Part shown: in pieces, positions 1-8,702 of the stretch | How positions within the stretch are numbered: the first letter of the stretch is position 1 | Layout of the letters: the number at the start of each line of letters is the position of its first letter | Source of the DNA: an uncultured Chloroflexota bacterium | GTDB lineage: Bacteria; Chloroflexota; Anaerolineae; Anaerolineales; Anaerolineaceae | Reading direction: 5' to 3' | Assembly: GCA_902786265.1 (NCBI GenBank) | Contig: CADACE010000008.1 | Coordinates: 62,001-126,000 of the forward strand | DNA length: 64,000 nucleotides | The notes under the pieces: generated by a model | Told to the model about the DNA's origin: nothing | The model's database searches: none | Seen by the model: the letters and a program-made list of their open reading frames with translations, nothing else | Translations under genes and position numbers: made by a program

Positions 1-1992
1 AAAGTAAATCACAAGGTATACAGTTCCAATAATCCGGCTAATGCCAATGCTATCGAAAAAATGCTCTTTTCTGACAGTGAGCCTTCCGGAATTTTGGATA
101 AAGGGATAAGCATCAATAACATTATTTCCGGAAATGCTGAAGAAAACATATTAACTATCTCCCAGCTGCTTCCGAAAAACAAGGAAGAACAGAAACAGCG
201 GGACAAAGATCTTTATCTCCTTTCCGTCCGTCCATACCTGCTTACAAAAGCGCTCATCCTTACATTGGTGGATGCAGGCAGCGAAGTGATCAGCTATTTT
301 TGGGATTGCATCCGTAAAAAAGAACCAAGGCTGAACCGTCTGCATGGTTTTTATCCTTTCGTTCGTGCTGTTACAAATATTTTGCTGCGGGAGATATCTG
401 CCGCGATGATCGTTGATGCTGTAACGAACGGAAGAGAATCCATGTATACGACCTTTGTCGGATACGATGAAATCGCTCACCATTCCGGTCCGGACAGTGC
501 GTCCGCATATCATGCACTGAAAGGAATTGATAACGCAATTCTGAAAATATTCGAAGCAGCAGCAACATCCACAGCACGTCCCTACGAAATCGTGATCCTT
601 TCCGATCATGGACAAACCTTCGGCGCAACTTTTAAACAGCGTTATGAAATGTCTTTGGGCGATTACGTCAAGTCTCTTGCTGTCAAATATTCACTCTACG
701 GCAAAGCCCTGAAAGTTATCAGCCTTGAAGATGATGAAGATAACGGCGCAAATGTGATGGCATTGCTGAATTCTTTGAGCAATGCCGGCCCGGATGCTTT
801 GACCCGGAAAGCTGCCAATGCACTTGAAAATGCAGTAACTGACAATAAAGTGGAAGAAGCTGTGAAATCCGCTGAAAACGAGGCGAATGACATTCTGGTC
901 CTGGCAAGCGGGAACCTGGTCAACACATATTTTTCTGTCAGTGATAAACGAATGACCTATGAAGCAATTGAAGAAACATATCCGGGAATGATCAGTGAAA
1001 TGATTTCTCATCCGGGTGTAGGTTTGATCCTGGTTCATTCTGCCGAAGGGCCGATCGCCATCGGGAAGGATGGACAGAAGAACCTTTATTCTGAGCAGGT
1101 AACCGGGAAAGATCCGCTGATTATGTATGACGAACCGGAAAAACGGACGAAACAGCTTCGCTACCTGATAGATTTTCCGAATGGCGGCGATTTGGTGATC
1201 ATATCGCCTGTTTACGAAGACGGTACGGTAGCGGCATATGAAGAACTGATCGGTTCTCATGGCGGTCTTGGCGGACAGCAGACAGATCCATTCCTGATGT
1301 TTTCCTCAGCAATAAAAATCGAAGATGAAATCATCAACGCAAAGGATGTTTTCCCGGTCCTTCAGAAAATTAAGAATTCACCGCTCCTGAAAGAAGAAAC
1401 CGGGAAAAATGCCGCTGATGAAGATAATACTTCACTAAAAGCAATGTGGAAACAGATAAAAAATACAAAAAATTGGCTTCCGATGTTGATACGGACAATG
1501 TATTTTTCCGCGGACGCTTATAAGACCGCCGCATGGGATCCTTCTTTCAACGGTCCGAGTTTCCTTGTTGGGATGATTTCCTTTCTCTGCACCTGGGCTG
1601 CGATGAACAAATATTTTCAATATCAGTTCAGCCCGCTGGCGAATCTCGGCGTACTTGCATTGCTTTTCGGTATCAATGTTCTTGCTGGTTACCTGTCAGT
1701 GCTTGTGATGAGAGGGAAGAAAGAGCCGTGGAAGCTCGGAAGAGCCTTCTTATTTACAAGTTACTGGTGTATTCTGATCCTCTTTGCTTTGAGCAGTCAT
1801 ACTGTAAAAGCCTGGCTTGCAATCGTTCTGCTGCTGATAGTGAACTCCCTGGCAACATCCTCTTATGCTGCCGGAAAACTGGAAAAGAAATATATCGTAC
1901 CGCTCTTCATTATATTGCTGGTGTTTATTCCGGCACTTGTTGTCGGTTCATTGATGATTTACAATTTCTTTACTTTTTCTCCTGTCGGATGA
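1..1992 (+). CDS. Alkaline-phosphatase-superfamily membrane protein (partial, 5' end outside window)
   Basis: The frame is open from base 1, so the N-terminus lies to the left of the window. The visible part carries a type I phosphodiesterase / alkaline-phosphatase-like core: GYDEIAHHSG near 463-492 and SDHGQ near 601-615 match the metal-binding Asp/His clusters of that superfamily. The last third (from about 1535) has five or six hydrophobic segments, so the catalytic part is joined to a membrane anchor. Related proteins in Chloroflexota often also carry an N-terminal holin-like membrane domain; that region cannot be seen here. The substrate is unknown. It is the first gene before a PHP phosphoesterase on the same strand, with about 85 bases between them. 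Confidence 0.75.
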   Translation, partial: KVNHKVYSSNNPANANAIEKMLFSDSEPSGILDKGISINNIISGNAEENILTISQLLPKNKEEQKQRDKDLYLLSVRPYLLTKALILTLVDAGSEVISYFWDCIRKKEPRLNRLHGFYPFVRAVTNILLREISAAMIVDAVTNGRESMYTTFVGYDEIAHHSGPDSASAYHALKGIDNAILKIFEAAATSTARPYEIVILSDHGQTFGATFKQRYEMSLGDYVKSLAVKYSLYGKALKVISLEDDEDNGANVMALLNSLSNAGPDALTRKAANALENAVTDNKVEEAVKSAENEANDILVLASGNLVNTYFSVSDKRMTYEAIEETYPGMISEMISHPGVGLILVHSAEGPIAIGKDGQKNLYSEQVTGKDPLIMYDEPEKRTKQLRYLIDFPNGGDLVIISPVYEDGTVAAYEELIGSHGGLGGQQTDPFLMFSSAIKIEDEIINAKDVFPVLQKIKNSPLLKEETGKNAADEDNTSLKAMWKQIKNTKNWLPMLIRTMYFSADAYKTAAWDPSFNGPSFLVGMISFLCTWAAMNKYFQYQFSPLANLGVLALLFGINVLAGYLSVLVMRGKKEPWKLGRAFLFTSYWCILILFALSSHTVKAWLAIVLLLIVNSLATSSYAAGKLEKKYIVPLFIILLVFIPALVVGSLMIYNFFTFSPVG

Positions 1993-2022
1993 ATTAAGTG
2001 ATAAAGCTGGCATCAGGTCACA

Positions 2023-2062
2023 GCGTATCGCTCTGGATACCCTCGTGAACAGGGCGATACGC
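2023..2062. repeat. 9-bp inverted repeat upstream of the PHP gene
   Basis: GCGTATCGC at 2023-2031 and GCGATACGC at 2054-2062 are exact inverted copies. A second small dyad, CCCT/AGGG, sits inside the loop. The hairpin covers a possible GTG start at 2045, which argues that translation of the PHP protein begins downstream. Confidence 0.5.
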
Positions 2063-2077
2063 AGCAGGATGGAAATT

Positions 2078-2746
2078 ATGAATAATATAATCAGAGCTGA
2101 TTTTCATGTACACAGCATCGCTTCCTGGGATTCTCTGTCAAAAGGGGAAGCACTTTTACAGTGCGCGAAAGAAATTGGACTCGGAAAACTGATCCTTACA
2201 GACCACAACACCATAGCTGAGGCCGTGAGACTTCAAAAGATTTATCCTGATTTTGTTATCGTCGGAGAAGAGATCCTCACCACAAAGGCGGAGATCCTCG
2301 CTGTTTTTGTAAAAGAAGAAATTCCGAAGGATATTGAACCGATTGAAGCCTTGAAGCGCCTCAAAGATCAGGGGGCTTTTATCTCCCTGTCTCATCCTTA
2401 TGCCCCGATGAGATTCCGCTGGCAGGAAGAGGAAATGGAGAAGTTTCTCCCCTGGCTGGACGCAATTGAAATTGCGAATGCCCGTTGTCTGCCCGGAATG
2501 AACGATCTCGCGAAGAAATTCGCAGCTGATCATGGTCTGCACGGAACAGCCGGATCGGATGCCCACGGCATTCCGGAGCTGGGTGCGATGGGGCTGGAAC
2601 TTCCGGATTTTCATACTGCTGATGAACTGAGAGAGTCCATAAAATCTGCTAAAGCTTTTGGAAAAGAATCTCCGTTTTGGGTCAGGAGGTATTCCCGCAT
2701 GGCGGTTTTCCGCAAATACCTGGACAGCAAAACCGGTATAAAATGA
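2078..2746 (+). CDS. PHP-domain metal-dependent phosphoesterase
   Basis: This is a 222-residue PHP-fold hydrolase. All the metal motifs are visible: DFHVHS at the N-terminus, TDHNT, the GEE glutamates, SHP, and GSDAH near the end. The family hydrolyses phosphoesters with two or three bound metals; the natural substrate here is unknown. ATG 2078 is chosen because AGGA at 2066-2069 lies eight bases upstream. An in-frame GTG at 2045 would put the start inside an inverted repeat. The protein is probably cytoplasmic. It follows the phosphatase-like membrane protein on the same strand and may be cotranscribed with it. Confidence 0.85.
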   Translation: MNNIIRADFHVHSIASWDSLSKGEALLQCAKEIGLGKLILTDHNTIAEAVRLQKIYPDFVIVGEEILTTKAEILAVFVKEEIPKDIEPIEALKRLKDQGAFISLSHPYAPMRFRWQEEEMEKFLPWLDAIEIANARCLPGMNDLAKKFAADHGLHGTAGSDAHGIPELGAMGLELPDFHTADELRESIKSAKAFGKESPFWVRRYSRMAVFRKYLDSKTGIK

Positions 2747-2875
2747 TTCTGATAATATTGCATAACAAGCAGAAAAGATTGATATAGTATTAAAATATTG
2801 TGATCAAATAATATGATTTACGCATTATAATTATCAACATAATCATCTGTTCAGTTTATTACAGGAGGTCGTATT

Positions 2876-3826
2876 ATGAATAATAAACTGTTGTCTTTTA
2901 TTCTCATAACATTGTTTATCAGTATTCTGGGAACGGCAGTATGTTCAGCAGAGAATGTACTGACCGGAGAATATGAGCTGATTACAATATCTTATAGTGG
3001 CAGTGAGATGAATCCCGGATCAATGAGTATCAGCTCTTTTCTGAAACTCAATGAGGACGGAAGCGGAGTCCTTTCAATGAATGGCGGAGATACTGAAATA
3101 ACGAAATGGACCGCCGGTGAGGGAACTGTTTCACTTTTCAATACGGAAGGTGTTGCGCTTGAGTGCGGGTACGATAACGGGATCCTTGCACTGGAAATGG
3201 GAGAAAATTATTACTGGAATTATTACCATGAATCTATCAATCCTAATGCAGGAAAAGAAGCTTCCCGGCTGATCAAGGTTTTGGAAGATATCGATGCGGC
3301 AGCGGGTGCCCACATCAGTTATAAATGCCATACAGACTATATGGATGCGGCTTCTGTTGTTGACGTACATACCAAGGACAATTCCTATTATTCTAAGGAA
3401 ACCATGATAGTTTCCGGTCATGAATCAGTCAAAGCAAACGCATTCATTGATGATACGATGTATTTGCTCTATCCGGATAAATTGACCGGATCTGTTGTAA
3501 TGACAATTTCATTAAAGCTGCTGGACAATAATGTTTTGATGCTGGACGATTGTTATAAGGCTGTTTTGGGCAGGGCACTTCGGAAGGATTATACGGTTGA
3601 GGAGCGTGATATTGACGGCAAAAAATATACCGTCGAAGTTTTCCCGGCTGACGGAGTATCCGAAGGGGCAGCATTCTACTTTGATGAAAATGATCAGCTG
3701 ATCCATATCCTTAAAGACGCACCGGCCGCGATGCCGTCATTAGGAGAAACCTTCTATACGATCAACAGTATTGATAAAGCTGCAGATGAGTCCCTTTTCG
3801 ATCTTTCAGCTTATACGATCGAATAA
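2876..3826 (+). CDS. Secreted protein of unknown function
   Basis: A 316-residue protein with a clear signal peptide: short basic start, hydrophobic run ILITLFISILG, then a cleavage-like VCSAEN. There is no lipobox, so it is probably secreted or exported. The mature part is polar and beta-rich in character, with an early stretch (LKLNEDGSGVLSMNGG) resembling lipocalin/META-like small beta domains. I do not recognise the family. AGGAGG at 2863-2868 supports ATG 2876. It is a single gene between the PHP gene and a strong bidirectional terminator. Confidence 0.7.
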   Translation: MNNKLLSFILITLFISILGTAVCSAENVLTGEYELITISYSGSEMNPGSMSISSFLKLNEDGSGVLSMNGGDTEITKWTAGEGTVSLFNTEGVALECGYDNGILALEMGENYYWNYYHESINPNAGKEASRLIKVLEDIDAAAGAHISYKCHTDYMDAASVVDVHTKDNSYYSKETMIVSGHESVKANAFIDDTMYLLYPDKLTGSVVMTISLKLLDNNVLMLDDCYKAVLGRALRKDYTVEERDIDGKKYTVEVFPADGVSEGAAFYFDENDQLIHILKDAPAAMPSLGETFYTINSIDKAADESLFDLSAYTIE

Positions 3827-3860
3827 TAGTAATTACGGAAAGGCCGGTTACGCGGAGCAG

Positions 3861-3886
3861 GCTCTTCCTGAAAAAACGGGAAGAGC
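3861..3886 (+). terminator. Hairpin after the secreted protein gene
   Basis: GCTCTTCC at 3861-3868 pairs with GGAAGAGC at 3879-3886. It lacks a clean T-run, so it may act together with the stronger hairpin that follows. Confidence 0.45.
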
Positions 3887-3932
3887 AGCTGCTTTTACAG
3901 TTGCCACAATCTGAGCTGATTTCAATAAAAAT

Positions 3933-3966
3933 GAGGGGACGGTTTCGATAAGCGAAACCGTCCCTC
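3933..3966. terminator. Bidirectional terminator between convergent genes
   Basis: A long stem with one bulged G: 3933-3947 pairs with 3953-3966 over a short loop, followed by TTATAT. It lies between the plus-strand secreted protein gene and the minus-strand ASRT-like gene and can serve both. Confidence 0.8.
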
Positions 3967-3997
3967 TTATATATTAATAATCAATCAATATAAACGA

Positions 3998-4366
3998 TCA
4001 ATCAACCGGGAAGGCCATCGTTGTCATAAGTGCAAGAGCCGGCTGTGTTACGTCGACCCGTGTATATTGTACAGCGACAGGAACGGAACAGCGCACGACA
4101 GCGGCGTATCCGACACCCCTCGGAAGCGGGTGATGGTTTATAAAGACCTCGTCCGTCCGGATGTGAATCGTACGCCACGCCGGGCAAACCGTTTTGTAAC
4201 CGCGGATCGGATCTCTGTCACTATAGATGAAATCGATCTCGATTTCGCAATCTTCATCATTAGCGTTTACAACGCAGATTCCCTCATGAGCCTGATACTC
4301 ACCCTGATCCTTCACCGGCCAGAACATATCCGGGATCAGCCATTGTTTTTTACCAAATTCAGCCAT
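3998..4366 (-). CDS. Sensory rhodopsin transducer (ASRT)-like protein
   Basis: A 122-residue protein that matches the Anabaena sensory rhodopsin transducer family (PF07100) in length and motif order: W-x-IP near the N-terminus, HEGICVVNANDEDCEIEI, IYSDRDPI, PAWRTIHIR, and a C-terminal VPVAVQYTRVD. The founding member is a soluble beta-sandwich tetramer that binds a microbial rhodopsin. Homologues in non-phototrophs have no known rhodopsin partner and are thought to bind small ligands or DNA. There is no rhodopsin gene in this window. GGAGG at about 4372-4376 precedes ATG 4366 and overlaps the rsfS stop, so the two genes are probably cotranscribed and translationally linked. Confidence 0.85.
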   Translation of the reverse strand: MAEFGKKQWLIPDMFWPVKDQGEYQAHEGICVVNANDEDCEIEIDFIYSDRDPIRGYKTVCPAWRTIHIRTDEVFINHHPLPRGVGYAAVVRCSVPVAVQYTRVDVTQPALALMTTMAFPVD

Positions 4367-4377
4367 ATCATCCTCCG

Positions 4378-4722
4378 CTAAGCTACACGCAGTAAAACTT
4401 TTGACTCTTTATACAAGTCTTCAATGCTGTAATACGAACGACGGTCGGGTGAGAATATATGTACGATCACATCACCGTAATCGATCAGCATCCATCCGCC
4501 GCCGGTAACGCCCTGAATCGTTCCGTGGATCTTGCATTCATCCCGTACGATATCAACTACATAATTAGCCAAAGCATCGATCATCCTGTCGCTCGTACCA
4601 TTGGCGATCACAAAATAGTCCGCAATGTCTACTTTTTCACCAAGCTCCATGAGGACGATATCTTCGGCTTTGTTGTCTTCCAGAATTTCCACGATTTTTC
4701 GTGCAAGTTCATTTGATTCCAT
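4378..4722 (-). CDS. rsfS: Ribosomal silencing factor RsfS
   Basis: A 114-residue RsfS/Iojap protein. It binds ribosomal protein L14 on the 50S subunit and blocks subunit joining when nutrients are scarce. The family signature is complete: ADYFVIANGTSD, the VxGxxxGGWMLIDYGDVIVHIF block and the closing YYSIEDLY. Its length is normal. An AGGGG-like site precedes ATG 4722. It is followed directly by the ASRT-like gene on the same strand, an unusual partner; rsfS more often sits beside nadD or a Nudix gene. Confidence 0.95.
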   Translation of the reverse strand: MESNELARKIVEILEDNKAEDIVLMELGEKVDIADYFVIANGTSDRMIDALANYVVDIVRDECKIHGTIQGVTGGGWMLIDYGDVIVHIFSPDRRSYYSIEDLYKESKVLLRVA

Positions 4723-4840
4723 ATGGTTTCCCCTTATTGATATAATTTTTTTGATTTTTTTAAATCAGTTTTTATCCGTTCTGAATCAGAAAACGCATCA
4801 TAAGTTCAGCTGCTTATATCATATGCTTCGTTCTGATTTG

Positions 4841-5404
4841 TTACCATTTTTTTTCATAAAGGACACGATATATCGGACCGCCGGGGCGCAGCAAACTCTC
4901 AAAAAGTGTTACCCGGTCAAAAGGTGAATCCGGAATGATCGCTGCAGTCACAATGTTTTCAAGGTAATTATAATTTACCGGCTCAAAACGGACATTTTCC
5001 TTTACACGCCCCAGTGTGAGATGCGGACTGAATCTTTTTCTGTCAGCATCAAAACCACGCTCAAATAATGAATTTGTCAATTGCTTCTGTATTTTAAGGA
5101 GAATATCGATCTTTTTTATGCCGATCCACAATATACGGGGAGAAGCCGGATTCGGAAAAGCCCCCATCCCTGTAAAAACCAGACTTTCCGGATGAGCCGG
5201 TGCGGTAACAGAATCGATTATTGATTCTAAATCCGGGATCCGTTTTTCATCCACATCGCCGAGAAACTGCATTGTCAGGTGCAAATTCTGTACTGACGTC
5301 CAGCGTACCGGCATTCGCTTCGCTTTCTCATCCGCCATGACCGCTTTGATGATTGCATTTCTGGATGTTTCCTGTATCGGAATGGCAATAAACATTCTTT
5401 TCAT
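4841..5404 (-). CDS. thpR: RNA 2',3'-cyclic phosphodiesterase (2H family)
   Basis: A 187-residue two-histidine phosphoesterase. The motifs HLTMQFLGD (about residues 42-50) and HLTLGRVKE (about residues 130-138) are the two HxTxG-type catalytic elements. The family opens 2',3'-cyclic phosphate ends of RNA and can ligate tRNA halves in vitro. RMFIAIPI at the N-terminus is the typical first strand. The gene starts at ATG 5404 and runs away from alaS, so the space between them holds two divergent promoters. Confidence 0.92.
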   Translation of the reverse strand: MKRMFIAIPIQETSRNAIIKAVMADEKAKRMPVRWTSVQNLHLTMQFLGDVDEKRIPDLESIIDSVTAPAHPESLVFTGMGAFPNPASPRILWIGIKKIDILLKIQKQLTNSLFERGFDADRKRFSPHLTLGRVKENVRFEPVNYNYLENIVTAAIIPDSPFDRVTLFESLLRPGGPIYRVLYEKKW

Positions 5405-5473
5405 ATCGGAAAATTATAACATCAGTTTGTAAATCATGTAAAATCAGATTTCTGATAATAAACTATCTGCTTT

Positions 5474-5529
5474 GGGTATTCACAATACCCGGGCGATTTT
5501 TCACATCTTCCTGCAATGCAGATTATAAT
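5474..5529 (+). promoter_or_regulatory. Putative alaS promoter with upstream palindrome
   Basis: TTCACA at 5500-5505 and TATAAT at 5524-5529 are 18 bases apart, a good sigma-70-type match. Just upstream, GGGTATT (5474-5480) and AATACCC (5484-5490) form a perfect dyad that could be an operator. No experimental support. Confidence 0.55.
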
Positions 5530-5571
5530 TATTCACCGAATGATTTAATAATGATTCAGGAGATCTGAAAA

Positions 5572-8298
5572 ATGAGCAACGAACACAGCGGTAATGAGAT
5601 CCGCCGTCAATTTTTAGAATTTTTTGAAAGCAAAGGACACACTATTGTCCGTTCAGCCAGTCTTGTTCCGACAGGTGATTCTACCCTGCTGTTTACCAAC
5701 GCGGGTATGGTTCAATTCAAAGATATTTTTCTCGGCACTGACAGCCGTCCTTATTCCCGTGCCTGCGACAGTCAGAAGTGCATGCGCGTAGCAGGAAAAC
5801 ATAATGACCTGGATGACGTCGGCCGTGATGACCGCCATCACACCTTTTTTGAAATGCTCGGGAACTGGTCCTTTGCCGATTACTATAAAAAAGAAGCTAT
5901 CAGCTGGGCATGGGAACTTCTGACGAAAGTCTGGGGCTTGGATCCGAATAAACTTTACGCTACTGTTTTCAAGGATGAAAAAGGTGAAATTCCCGCGGAT
6001 GAAGAAGCCTATAATATCTGGTGCTCCCAGCCCGGTATGGATCCCAGTCACGTTCAGTATTTTGGACGGAAGGAAAACTTCTGGGAAATGGCAGACACCG
6101 GCCCCTGCGGTCCCTGCTCTGAAATTCATATCGATCTTGGTCCCGATGCCTGCGATATGAAGGGTGTCCCAGGGCATGTCTGCTGCGTAAACGGCGACTG
6201 CGCCCGTTACACTGAACTGTGGAACAACGTGTTCATTCAATACAACCGTATTGACAAAGACACACTCGTACCGCTCCCGCACAAATTCGTTGACACCGGT
6301 ATGGGCTTTGAACGGATCGTTGCTGTACTGCAGAATAAGAACTCCAACTACAAAACCGACCTGTTCGCCCCGACCATGCGCAAGCTGATGGAACTGACCG
6401 GGAAAACAGAAGAGGAAATGTACGCTGATTTCACCCCGTACCGTGTTATCGCGGATCATGGGCGCGCTGCCACCTTCCTGATTGCGGACGGCGTAACTCC
6501 CGGTAACATGGGACGTAATTACATCTGCCGTATGATCATCCGCCGTGCTGTCCGCTTTGGTCAGCAGCTTGGTTTGAAGAATTTCATGCCTCAGATCGCC
6601 GAAACCTTCATCGAAAATTACGGTGATGCCTATCCGGAACTGAAACAACATCATAAAGCCATTATTGAAGCAATCAAATGGGAAGAGGATCGGTTTAACA
6701 AGACACTGGATAACGGAATTGCTCATCTGAACGAGATCGTCGAAGAGATGAAGAAAAACGGCAAGACCGTTATTGACGGAGAAACCTGTTTCGATCTTCA
6801 TTCAACCTATGGCCTTCCGTTGGAAATCACTCGTGATTATGTACGTGATATGGGGTTTGACGTAGACCGTGAAGGTTTTGCAAACGCTGCAATTGCCCAT
6901 CAGGAAGCTTCCAAAGGCGATTACTTCAAGAAAATGGGTACTGATGACGCTGAAAAATATGACGGTTTTTTGAAACAGCTCATTGCAGAAGGAAAGCTGC
7001 CTGCCGGCTGCGTGGAACAGAATCCTTATACGCTTGAACCTGTTTCAACAAACGCGCTCATGCTCATCCGGAACGGAGAAACTGCCAGCTCTTTGGATGA
7101 AGATGACATAGCGGAAATTGTTGTCCCGATGACCCATTTCTATATTGAGATGGGCGGTCAGATCGGAGATATCGGTACGATCACTACCGAAGATGGTTCT
7201 GTCTTTACCGTCGAATCCGTCCGCAAACCGGCAGCCGGGATGATCGTCCACTGCGGTAAAATGACACGCGGCTCGATTAAGGTCGGAGATAAAGTTACTG
7301 TCGCGGTCGATGACCGTACCCGCCATGACATTATGCGCAACCATACCGCGACTCACCTGCTCCACGCTGCACTGCATCAGGTAGTCGGTCCGGAAGCACG
7401 CCAGGCCGGTTCTTATGTATCCGATACACGTTTGCGTTTCGACTTCAACTCCAATAAAGCCCTGACTCCGGACCAGCTGGCCGCGATCGAAGATATCGTG
7501 AACGAGAATATCCTCAGTGACCAGGTAGTCTATACGAAAGTAGAAAATATCAATGAAGCGCTCAATGAAGGCGTGACTGCACTCTTTAATGAAAAATACG
7601 GCGAACAGGTCCGTGTTGTACGTATTGGAGAAAATGGCGGGATTTCCGCTGAGCTTTGCGGTGGTACACATGTTTCCAACACCGGAGAGATCGGTTTATT
7701 CGTGATCGTCTCTGAAGGCTCTGTTGCCACCGGTATCCGCCGTATTGAAGCGATCACCGGACGGGAAGCCAACACCCGTGTCCGCAAAGCAGCCAGCAAT
7801 ATGCGCCAGATGGCTGCGATCCTGAGTGTCCCGGTTGAGGAAGTTGTTCAGAAAGCCGAACAGAACCAGGCCGCGATCCAGAAAGCCGCGAAAGAAATCG
7901 CTGATTTCCGCGCGAAACTGGCTATGACGAAGTTCGATGAACTCAAACAGAAAGCTGTCCGGGTCGATGACGCCAACGTTCTTGCCATCCAGATTCCGGA
8001 TGCTACTCCTGATACCCTTCGCGCGATGGCAGATAAATTCAAAGATGAAAACCCGAACGCGGTCGGTGTGTTCAGCACGGTTCAAAATGGTCAGGCTGTT
8101 TTCATTGTCAACGTTTCCGATAACCTGATCAAACGCGGTATCAAAGCCGGAGAGATCGCGAAACAGATTTCCGCTCTCGCCGGAGGCTCCGGCGGCGGCC
8201 GCCCCAACATGGCCCAGGCCGGCGGTAAGATCCCTGAGAAAATTCCGGAATCACTTGATATGGCGCTGAAACTCATTCGGGAAAAGTTAGGCAAATAA
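5572..8298 (+). CDS. alaS: Alanine--tRNA ligase
   Basis: A full-length (908-residue) class II alanyl-tRNA synthetase that charges tRNA-Ala. The N-terminal catalytic part is complete, with FFEMLGNWSFADYYK and DTGMGFER. The editing domain has the zinc-binding HTATHLLH (about residue 590) and CGGTHVSNTGEIG (about residue 695). The C-terminal C-Ala/DHHA1 part ends with the glycine-rich GGSGGGRPNMAQAGG. AGGAG at 5558-5562 lies ahead of ATG 5572. It is a single-gene unit closed by a strong terminator at 8325. Confidence 0.98.
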   Translation: MSNEHSGNEIRRQFLEFFESKGHTIVRSASLVPTGDSTLLFTNAGMVQFKDIFLGTDSRPYSRACDSQKCMRVAGKHNDLDDVGRDDRHHTFFEMLGNWSFADYYKKEAISWAWELLTKVWGLDPNKLYATVFKDEKGEIPADEEAYNIWCSQPGMDPSHVQYFGRKENFWEMADTGPCGPCSEIHIDLGPDACDMKGVPGHVCCVNGDCARYTELWNNVFIQYNRIDKDTLVPLPHKFVDTGMGFERIVAVLQNKNSNYKTDLFAPTMRKLMELTGKTEEEMYADFTPYRVIADHGRAATFLIADGVTPGNMGRNYICRMIIRRAVRFGQQLGLKNFMPQIAETFIENYGDAYPELKQHHKAIIEAIKWEEDRFNKTLDNGIAHLNEIVEEMKKNGKTVIDGETCFDLHSTYGLPLEITRDYVRDMGFDVDREGFANAAIAHQEASKGDYFKKMGTDDAEKYDGFLKQLIAEGKLPAGCVEQNPYTLEPVSTNALMLIRNGETASSLDEDDIAEIVVPMTHFYIEMGGQIGDIGTITTEDGSVFTVESVRKPAAGMIVHCGKMTRGSIKVGDKVTVAVDDRTRHDIMRNHTATHLLHAALHQVVGPEARQAGSYVSDTRLRFDFNSNKALTPDQLAAIEDIVNENILSDQVVYTKVENINEALNEGVTALFNEKYGEQVRVVRIGENGGISAELCGGTHVSNTGEIGLFVIVSEGSVATGIRRIEAITGREANTRVRKAASNMRQMAAILSVPVEEVVQKAEQNQAAIQKAAKEIADFRAKLAMTKFDELKQKAVRVDDANVLAIQIPDATPDTLRAMADKFKDENPNAVGVFSTVQNGQAVFIVNVSDNLIKRGIKAGEIAKQISALAGGSGGGRPNMAQAGGKIPEKIPESLDMALKLIREKLGK

Positions 8299-8324
8299 CA
8301 AACTTATACAGACTGTAATCATCC

Positions 8325-8368
8325 AAAAGTGAGTCAAGGGGACAGGTTTCCTGACTCACTTTTTTTTA
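8325..8368 (+). terminator. alaS terminator
   Basis: A twelve-base perfect stem, 8325-8336 with 8352-8363, followed by an unbroken T-run to 8367. Confidence 0.9.
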
Positions 8369-8458
8369 TATCTGAATCTTCCGAATTGATATCTGATACT
8401 GGGAAATAAGCTGTTTCAGGATAAGGTCTGCTGACAAATTACCTGTATACGAGTGAAT

Positions 8459-8521
8459 GTTCTATATCGTTACCACATTTTTTGCATTTTGTCAACGGAC
8501 AACATTGCCGGTTTTCTTTTT
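8459..8521 (+). promoter_or_regulatory. Conserved upstream module, copy A
   Basis: This 63-base block recurs almost identically, in opposite orientation, at 35318-35379. The first 19 bases differ at one position and the last 31 bases (ending in CTTTTT) at one position; only the 12-13 base AT-rich spacer differs. It contains the dyad TTGTC-N4-GACAA. In both places it stands upstream of a gene of unknown function, so it is probably a shared promoter/operator rather than coding DNA. Confidence 0.65.
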
Positions 8522-8702
8522 AATAATAAGGGTGTAAACTCAAAATAAGTTTACAGAGTGCAGTGTGAAGAGTGAAGTTAAGAAATAAACCGGAAACAGT
8601 CAATCTTCATATGACAGCATACTGATGCCAATCACCGGATACAGAAATTACCTGAACGCTGAACTCTTCACACTTATCACTAAAAGAAAGGGAATAACCG
8701 GG
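8522..8702 (+). other. Untranslated leader with inverted repeat before the gene at 8703
   Basis: No gene is evident. AGTGTGAAGAGT at 8562-8573 is exactly inverted as ACTCTTCACACT at 8663-8674, so the leader could fold into a long hairpin. The second arm lies in the motif CTGAACTCTTCACACTT, which is also found shortly before the start codon of the gene at 35204 (minus strand). This supports reading the stretch as leader rather than as the N-terminus of the following protein. Confidence 0.5.
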
